From the NCBI RefSeq assembly GCF_009866655.1, contig NZ_CP047420.1, positions 186,001 through 250,000 on the forward strand: a DNA stretch of 64,000 nucleotides, written 5' to 3'. Source of the DNA: Rathayibacter sp. VKM Ac-2804 (lineage in GTDB: Bacteria > Actinomycetota > Actinomycetes > Actinomycetales > Microbacteriaceae). A model generated the notes under the pieces. The model saw nothing but the letters and a program-made list of their open reading frames with translations. It had not been told where the DNA came from and did no database searches. Within the stretch, counting starts at the first letter, position 1, and each line of letters starts with the position of its first letter. Made by a program: the position numbers and the translations under genes. Positions 60,344-64,000 of this stretch are shown in pieces.

Positions 60344-61387
60344 TCAGGGCAGCGTCAGCTCGCCCTGGTTGAGGACGCGGGGGTGGAAGTAGGCGCTCTG
60401 GATGGCGGCGTTCGTGTTGCTGCCGCGCAGCTGCTCCGACCAGATCATGAAGTACGACCAGCGCGTCTGGCTCTGCAGCAGCGACGCGTCCGGCACCTTC
60501 CCCATCTCGGCGATCGCGATCGGCTTGGAGCCGGCGATCGACTGCAGCTGCTGGTAGTCGCCGGAGCTCGGGAAGCTCTTGTACCAGACGTCCAGCGACA
60601 CGACGTCGACGTAGTTCGCGCCCGGGTAGTAGCCCGCCCAGCCGCCCGCGGGGTTGTCCTGCACGTTCCAGACCCAGATCAGGTTGGTCAGGCCCTGGGA
60701 GTCGAAGTAGTCGCGCATCTGCTGGTAGATCTTCGCGCCGCCGTTCGCGCCGGAGCGGCCGCCCCACCAGTTCCAGGTCTCGTTCATCTCGTGGAACGGC
60801 CGGAACAGCACGGGGACGCCGGCGTCCTTCAGCTGCCGCAGGTACGGCACGACCTCGCTCATGCGCTGCTTCCACGTCGCATTGAGCGCCGTGCCGCCGG
60901 TCACGATCTGCTGGAACTGCGCGTCCGTGATGCTGCTCTTGACGCCGCCGTCGAACGCGCAGGTGCTCGGCCCGGTCGGCGGGCACGCGTGCCAGGCGAG
61001 GGTGACGAGCGAGCCGTTGGCCCACTCCGTCTTCGCCTGGTCGACGACGCGCTGGCGGTTCGCGGCGTCGGCGGCGGTGAAGAACAGATCGCCGCCCCAG
61101 AGGCCCGGGTACTGCCCCGTGATGTCCTTCACCTGCTGCGTGTACTGGGCGGGGGAGCTCGCGGGCTCCTTGTTGTGCTGGCCCGAGACGATGCTCGTCC
61201 CGGTGATCGACTGCAGGTACTGCAGGACGGCGGCCTTCGACGTCGCCGGGAACGCCTGCGCCGCGTCGGGCGACGGCGTGACCAGCGGAGCGAGCAGCGC
61301 AGCCCCGAGGGCGGCGGCCAGGAGGGTGCGGCGCAGCGGGCTGCGGCGGACGCGGGATGCGCGGGTGGTGACTCCTCGTCGAGTCAT
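60344..61387 (-). CDS. Secreted GH26 endo-beta-1,4-mannanase
   Basis: 347 residues. Signal peptide ~1-45 with an arginine-rich start (RRSPLRRTLLAAALGAALLA, DAAQAF). The GH26 barrel shows GTSIVSGQHNKEP, the acid/base E200 in RPFHEMNETWNWWG and the nucleophile E294 in IAIAEMGKV. It hydrolyses internal beta-mannan bonds outside the cell and feeds the importer at 51598-54889. No CBM. ATG at 61387 with GGAGAGGACC upstream; shares a control motif with the GH5 gene. Confidence 0.92.
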   Translation of the reverse strand: MTRRGVTTRASRVRRSPLRRTLLAAALGAALLAPLVTPSPDAAQAFPATSKAAVLQYLQSITGTSIVSGQHNKEPASSPAQYTQQVKDITGQYPGLWGGDLFFTAADAANRQRVVDQAKTEWANGSLVTLAWHACPPTGPSTCAFDGGVKSSITDAQFQQIVTGGTALNATWKQRMSEVVPYLRQLKDAGVPVLFRPFHEMNETWNWWGGRSGANGGAKIYQQMRDYFDSQGLTNLIWVWNVQDNPAGGWAGYYPGANYVDVVSLDVWYKSFPSSGDYQQLQSIAGSKPIAIAEMGKVPDASLLQSQTRWSYFMIWSEQLRGSNTNAAIQSAYFHPRVLNQGELTLP

Positions 61388-61455
61388 GGTGGTCCTCTCC
61401 GCGGACCCTCGTCGGTGAGCGCCCGCACGGTCACCCTGAGCCCTCCGCGCGGCCT

Positions 61456-61481
61456 CGTCAACCCTTACATCGATTACTTAT
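61456..61481 (-). promoter_or_regulatory. AT-rich control site before the GH26 gene
   Basis: On the minus strand ATAAGTAATCGATGTA (61481-61466) is followed four bases later by TTGACG (61461-61456). It parallels the site before GH5 at 48151-48177. The centre ATCGAT has the central CG step typical of LacI-family operators. Confidence 0.45.
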
Positions 61482-61510
61482 GATATCCACGCGATCCACT
61501 GCGAGAGGAG

Positions 61511-61550
61511 TTGTCGTCCTCGGCGGTCGAGCACGACGACTTCTGGAGAG
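61511..61550. repeat. Degenerate third copy of the CAGAAGTYGTCGTA hairpin
   Basis: The right arm ACGACGACTTCTGGAGAG (61533-61550) is identical to the end of copy 1 (44288-44305). The left arm is reduced to GTTGTCGT. It lies between the divergent GH26 and mscR genes. Confidence 0.65.
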
Positions 61551-61667
61551 CGGCAGGTGGGAGTGAGCGCCCGGCTCCCCCGCACCCCGCCGACGGCCCC
61601 CGCGCAGGCGCCGCTCGGTACTGTGGAACGGTTCCCCGCACCACCCGCCCCCGCCGAAGGAGCCCCC

Positions 61668-62762
61668 ATGCCCACCACTGTGAGCGGCGTCATCGCCCGG
61701 TCGAAGGGGGCTCCCGTCGAGCTCGTCGACATCGTCGTCCCCGATCCGGGACCCGGCGAGGCCGTCGTCGACATCGAGACCTGCGGTGTCTGCCACACCG
61801 ACTACCACTACCGCGAGGGCGGGATCAGCGACGACTTCCCGTTCCTGCTCGGCCACGAGGCCGCGGGCCGGGTCAGCGCGATCGGCGAGGGCGTCACCCA
61901 CGTCGCGGTCGGCGACTTCGTCGTGCTCAACTGGCGCGCCGTCTGCGGCGAGTGCCGCGCCTGCGTCCGCGCCGAGCCCTGGTACTGCTTCAACACCTTC
62001 AACGCCTCGCAGAAGATGACCCTCACGGACGGCACCGAGCTCAGCCCGGCGCTGGGCATCGGCGCCTTCGCCGAGAAGACGCTCGTGCACGCCAAGCAGT
62101 GCACGAAGGTCGACCCGGACGCCGACCCCGCCGCCGTCGGCCTGCTCGGCTGCGGCATCATGGCGGGCCTCGGCGCCGCGATGAACACCGGCAACGTCAC
62201 CCGCGGCGACTCCGTGGCCGTCATCGGCTGCGGCGGAGTGGGCACCGCGGCCGTCGTCGGCGCGAAGCTCGCCGGCGCGAGCACGATCATCGCGATCGAC
62301 CGCGACCCCAAGAAGCTCATCAAGGCCGAGGAGCTCGGCGCCACCCACGCGATCGACTCCAGCGGACTCGACGAGGTCGGCGTGGTCGCCGCCGTGCAGG
62401 CGCTGACAGACGGCTTCGGCGCGGACGTCGTGATCGACGCGGTCGGCCGCCCCGAGACCTGGCGCCAGGCGTTCTACGCCCGCGACCTCGCCGGCACCGT
62501 CGTGCTCGTCGGCGTGCCGACGCCCGAGATGACCCTCGAGATCCCGCTGCTGGACGTCTTCGGCCGCGGTGGCTCGCTGAAGTCGAGCTGGTACGGCGAC
62601 TGCCTGCCCGAGCGCGACTTCCCGATGCTCACCGACCTGTATCTGCAGGGCCGCCTGCCGCTCGACGAGTTCGTGACCGAGCGGATCGGCATCCGCGACA
62701 TCGAGCAGGCCTTCACCACGATGGCCGGCGGCGACGTGCTCCGCTCGGTGGTGGTGCTCTGA
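61668..62762 (+). CDS. mscR: S-(hydroxymethyl)mycothiol dehydrogenase
   Basis: 364 residues of the zinc alcohol dehydrogenase family. It oxidises the formaldehyde adduct of mycothiol to S-formylmycothiol. Seen: catalytic zinc ligands in CGVCHTD (C42) and GHEAAG, the structural zinc set [15 protein letters not shown], and the cofactor motif [12 protein letters not shown]. The segment [20 protein letters not shown] is characteristic of the mycothiol-dependent enzyme. ATG at 61668 with GAAGGAG upstream. The next gene starts on its last base, completing the detoxification pair. Confidence 0.9.
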   Translation: MPTTVSGVIARSKGAPVELVDIVVPDPGPGEAVVDIETCGVCHTDYHYREGGISDDFPFLLGHEAAGRVSAIGEGVTHVAVGDFVVLNWRAVCGECRACVRAEPWYCFNTFNASQKMTLTDGTELSPALGIGAFAEKTLVHAKQCTKVDPDADPAAVGLLGCGIMAGLGAAMNTGNVTRGDSVAVIGCGGVGTAAVVGAKLAGASTIIAIDRDPKKLIKAEELGATHAIDSSGLDEVGVVAAVQALTDGFGADVVIDAVGRPETWRQAFYARDLAGTVVLVGVPTPEMTLEIPLLDVFGRGGSLKSSWYGDCLPERDFPMLTDLYLQGRLPLDEFVTERIGIRDIEQAFTTMAGGDVLRSVVVL

Positions 62763-63391
62763 TGGGCGCCCGCATCGACCACCTCGTCACCAGCGGCACC
62801 TTCGCCCTCGACGGCGGGACCTGGGACGTGGACAACAACGTCTGGATCGTCGGCGACGACACGGAGTGTGTCGTCATCGACGCGGCGCATGACGCGGAGG
62901 CGATCCTCGCGGCCGTCGGCGACCGCACGCTGCGCGCGGTGCTGCTCACGCACGCGCACACCGACCACATCGACGCGGTCGCCGCGCTGCTGGAGTCCGT
63001 CGACGTGCCGGTGCTGCTGCACGAGGGCGACCGCGTGCTCTGGGACGCGTTCTACCCCGACTCCGCGCCGAGCGGCGCGCTCGAGGACGGCCAGCGGATC
63101 AGCGTCGGTGGCACCGATCTCGAGGTGCGGCACACGCCCGGGCACACGCCGGGAGCCGTCTGCTTCGTGGCGGCCGAGCTGGGCACCGTCTTCACCGGGG
63201 ACACGCTGTTCCAGGGCGGACCCGGCGCGACCGGCCGCTCCTACAGCTCCTTCCCGACGATCATCGACTCGATCACGGACCGGCTGCTGACGCTGCCGGA
63301 CGACACGGTCGTCCGCACCGGCCACGGCCCGACGACCACCATCGGTGCGGAGAAGCCCGACCGCGAGGCCTGGATCGCGCGCGGTCACTGA
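62762..63391 (+). CDS. MBL-fold hydrolase, mycothiol-linked (S-formylmycothiol hydrolase candidate)
   Basis: 209 residues with the metallo-beta-lactamase motifs THAHTDHID (HxHxDH), HTPGHTPGAVCF, FTGDTLF and the terminal TGHGP. It resembles glyoxalase II-type thioesterases. Its start overlaps the mscR stop by one base (TGATG), an arrangement common in actinobacteria, so it probably splits the formyl- or related mycothiol thioester. Confidence 0.88.
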   Translation: MGARIDHLVTSGTFALDGGTWDVDNNVWIVGDDTECVVIDAAHDAEAILAAVGDRTLRAVLLTHAHTDHIDAVAALLESVDVPVLLHEGDRVLWDAFYPDSAPSGALEDGQRISVGGTDLEVRHTPGHTPGAVCFVAAELGTVFTGDTLFQGGPGATGRSYSSFPTIIDSITDRLLTLPDDTVVRTGHGPTTTIGAEKPDREAWIARGH

Positions 63392-63407
63392 CCGGCGCTC
63401 GCGTGTT

Positions 63408-63542
63408 CATGCTGATCGAGCAGCCGGCGTCGCGGGCCCCCGCATCCTGATCGAGTAGCCAGCGGAGCGGGCGTATCGAGATCCACCCTTCGAACGGCGT
63501 GGGTCTCGATACGCCGCGTTCCGCGGCTACTCGACCAGCATG
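63408..63542 (+). repeat. REP pair: inverted copies followed by a direct copy, no central palindrome
   Basis: A partial inverted copy at 63408-63440, an inverted copy at 63443-63483 (CTGATCGAGTAGCC ... GTATCGAGATCC) and a direct copy at 63502-63541. The short spacer CACCCTTCGAACGGCGTG lacks GTCTGCAGAC, so this is a simpler arrangement than the composite elements. Confidence 0.82.
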
Positions 63543-63600
63543 GCTGCGCGCGGTCGCGCTTTCTCCTGCCGATGGAGCAGCCCGCTGAGCGGGTCCCTCT

Positions 63601-63727
63601 CATGCTGATCGAGTAGCCCGCGGAGCGGGCGTATCGAGATCCGCCAGCGTCAGCAGGTGAGTCTGCAGACCGGCTCTGCTGACGACGGTGGGTCTCGATA
63701 CGCCCCTGCGGGGCTACTCGACCAGCA
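63601..63727 (+). repeat. REP composite element D
   Basis: Inverted copy 63601-63641, spacer, direct copy 63692-63727. The spacer contains GTCTGCAGAC (63661-63670) flanked by a perfect 9-bp inverted pair CGTCAGCAG / CTGCTGACG, the best preserved of the four. Confidence 0.88.
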
Positions 63728-63769
63728 AGGGGGACGCCACCAAGCGGCGGGCCAGGGGGAGCGACGCGC

Positions 63770-63940
63770 TCAGCGGCGCACGCGGCGGCGCAGCACGGCG
63801 CCGAGCGCGGCGAAGGCGGCGGCCATGACGAGGCCGCCGATCAGGAACGGGGTGCCGCCGCTCACCGCGCCCCAGGCGGCGAGGACCGCCCACAGCGCGG
63901 CGAGGACGAACGCGGTCGGGGGAGTCATCGTCGTCCTCAT
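63770..63940 (-). CDS. Small two-TM membrane protein
   Basis: 56 residues from the ATG at 63940 (52 if the second ATG at 63928, which has AGGA ahead, is used). Two hydrophobic helices, TAFVLAALWAVLAAWGAV and FLIGGLVMAAAFAALGAV, are joined by a short glycine loop and followed by a basic RRRVRR tail. No family recognised. Confidence 0.6.
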   Translation of the reverse strand: MRTTMTPPTAFVLAALWAVLAAWGAVSGGTPFLIGGLVMAAAFAALGAVLRRRVRR

Positions 63941-64000
63941 TCGTCGATCCAACCCCCTCCGTCCCGGATCCGCGACGTCCGGCGACATCGATTCGTCGGG

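Overview
The window is about 70% G+C and looks like an actinobacterium of the family Microbacteriaceae (Rathayibacter/Curtobacterium/Clavibacter-like). The grounds are gene order (murJ, a DUF6049 protein, CCA-adding enzyme, rpsF-ssb-rpsR-rplI-dnaB), a mycothiol-type formaldehyde dehydrogenase, TTGTCCACA-type DnaA boxes, GTG starts and many secreted polysaccharide-degradation systems. Genus is inference. The left end is probably origin-proximal, because murJ and the rpsF-dnaB block flank oriC in related genomes; oriC itself is not in the window.

Layout. 1-8.7 kb: envelope and core information genes (murJ fragment, DUF6049 protein, pcnA, rpsF, ssb, rpsR, rplI, dnaB, an S4-domain protein) with an S6/S18 leader candidate and a dense DnaA-box cluster ahead of dnaB. 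8.7-12.7 kb: RibD-like reductase, an Abi/HEPN gene preceded by a small hairpin-terminator transcript candidate, a luciferase-like oxidoreductase and a LacI regulator. 12.9-19.8 kb: a tightly overlapping operon with two S-adenosylhomocysteinase-related proteins, a complete ECF transporter (fused ATPases, S, T), an amidohydrolase and a cupin; it looks like uptake and processing of a nucleoside-like compound. 20.0-26.9 kb: a lower-GC, four-gene cassette (acidic disordered protein, SPFH/band-7 protein, HerA/VirB4-type ATPase, 7-TM protein with a truncated beta-propeller), the best candidate for an undescribed system.

27.0-31.0 kb is a decaying tandem duplication: Tat-exported beta-sandwich paralogues in intact, truncated and remnant form, one intact and one chimeric GntR gene, and a displaced fragment of the cupin gene from 19.5 kb. 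31-39 kb: two SDR genes, then a LacI-controlled sugar ABC importer with a GH127 beta-L-arabinofuranosidase. 39-43.8 kb: TerC with a manganese-riboswitch leader, a divergent phosphotriesterase homologue plus aldehyde dehydrogenase, and a response-regulator fragment cut off at a repeat. 44.4-61.5 kb: a mannan/manno-oligosaccharide locus (esterase, ROK repressor, HTH-less LacI-type protein, secreted GH5, ABC importer, GH2 beta-mannosidase, ROK kinase, ABC exporter, secreted GH26). 61.7-63.4 kb: mycothiol-dependent formaldehyde detoxification pair.

A REP-like element (CTCGATACGCC ... GGCTACTCGAYCAGCA) occurs at more than ten places. Four times it forms a composite of about 125-130 bp: one inverted copy, a central GTCTGCAGAC palindrome, one direct copy. 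Single copies sit at the broken ends of genes and inside one coding sequence, so this element appears to have driven much of the local rearrangement. No rRNA, tRNA, CRISPR array, IS transposase or integrase was seen.
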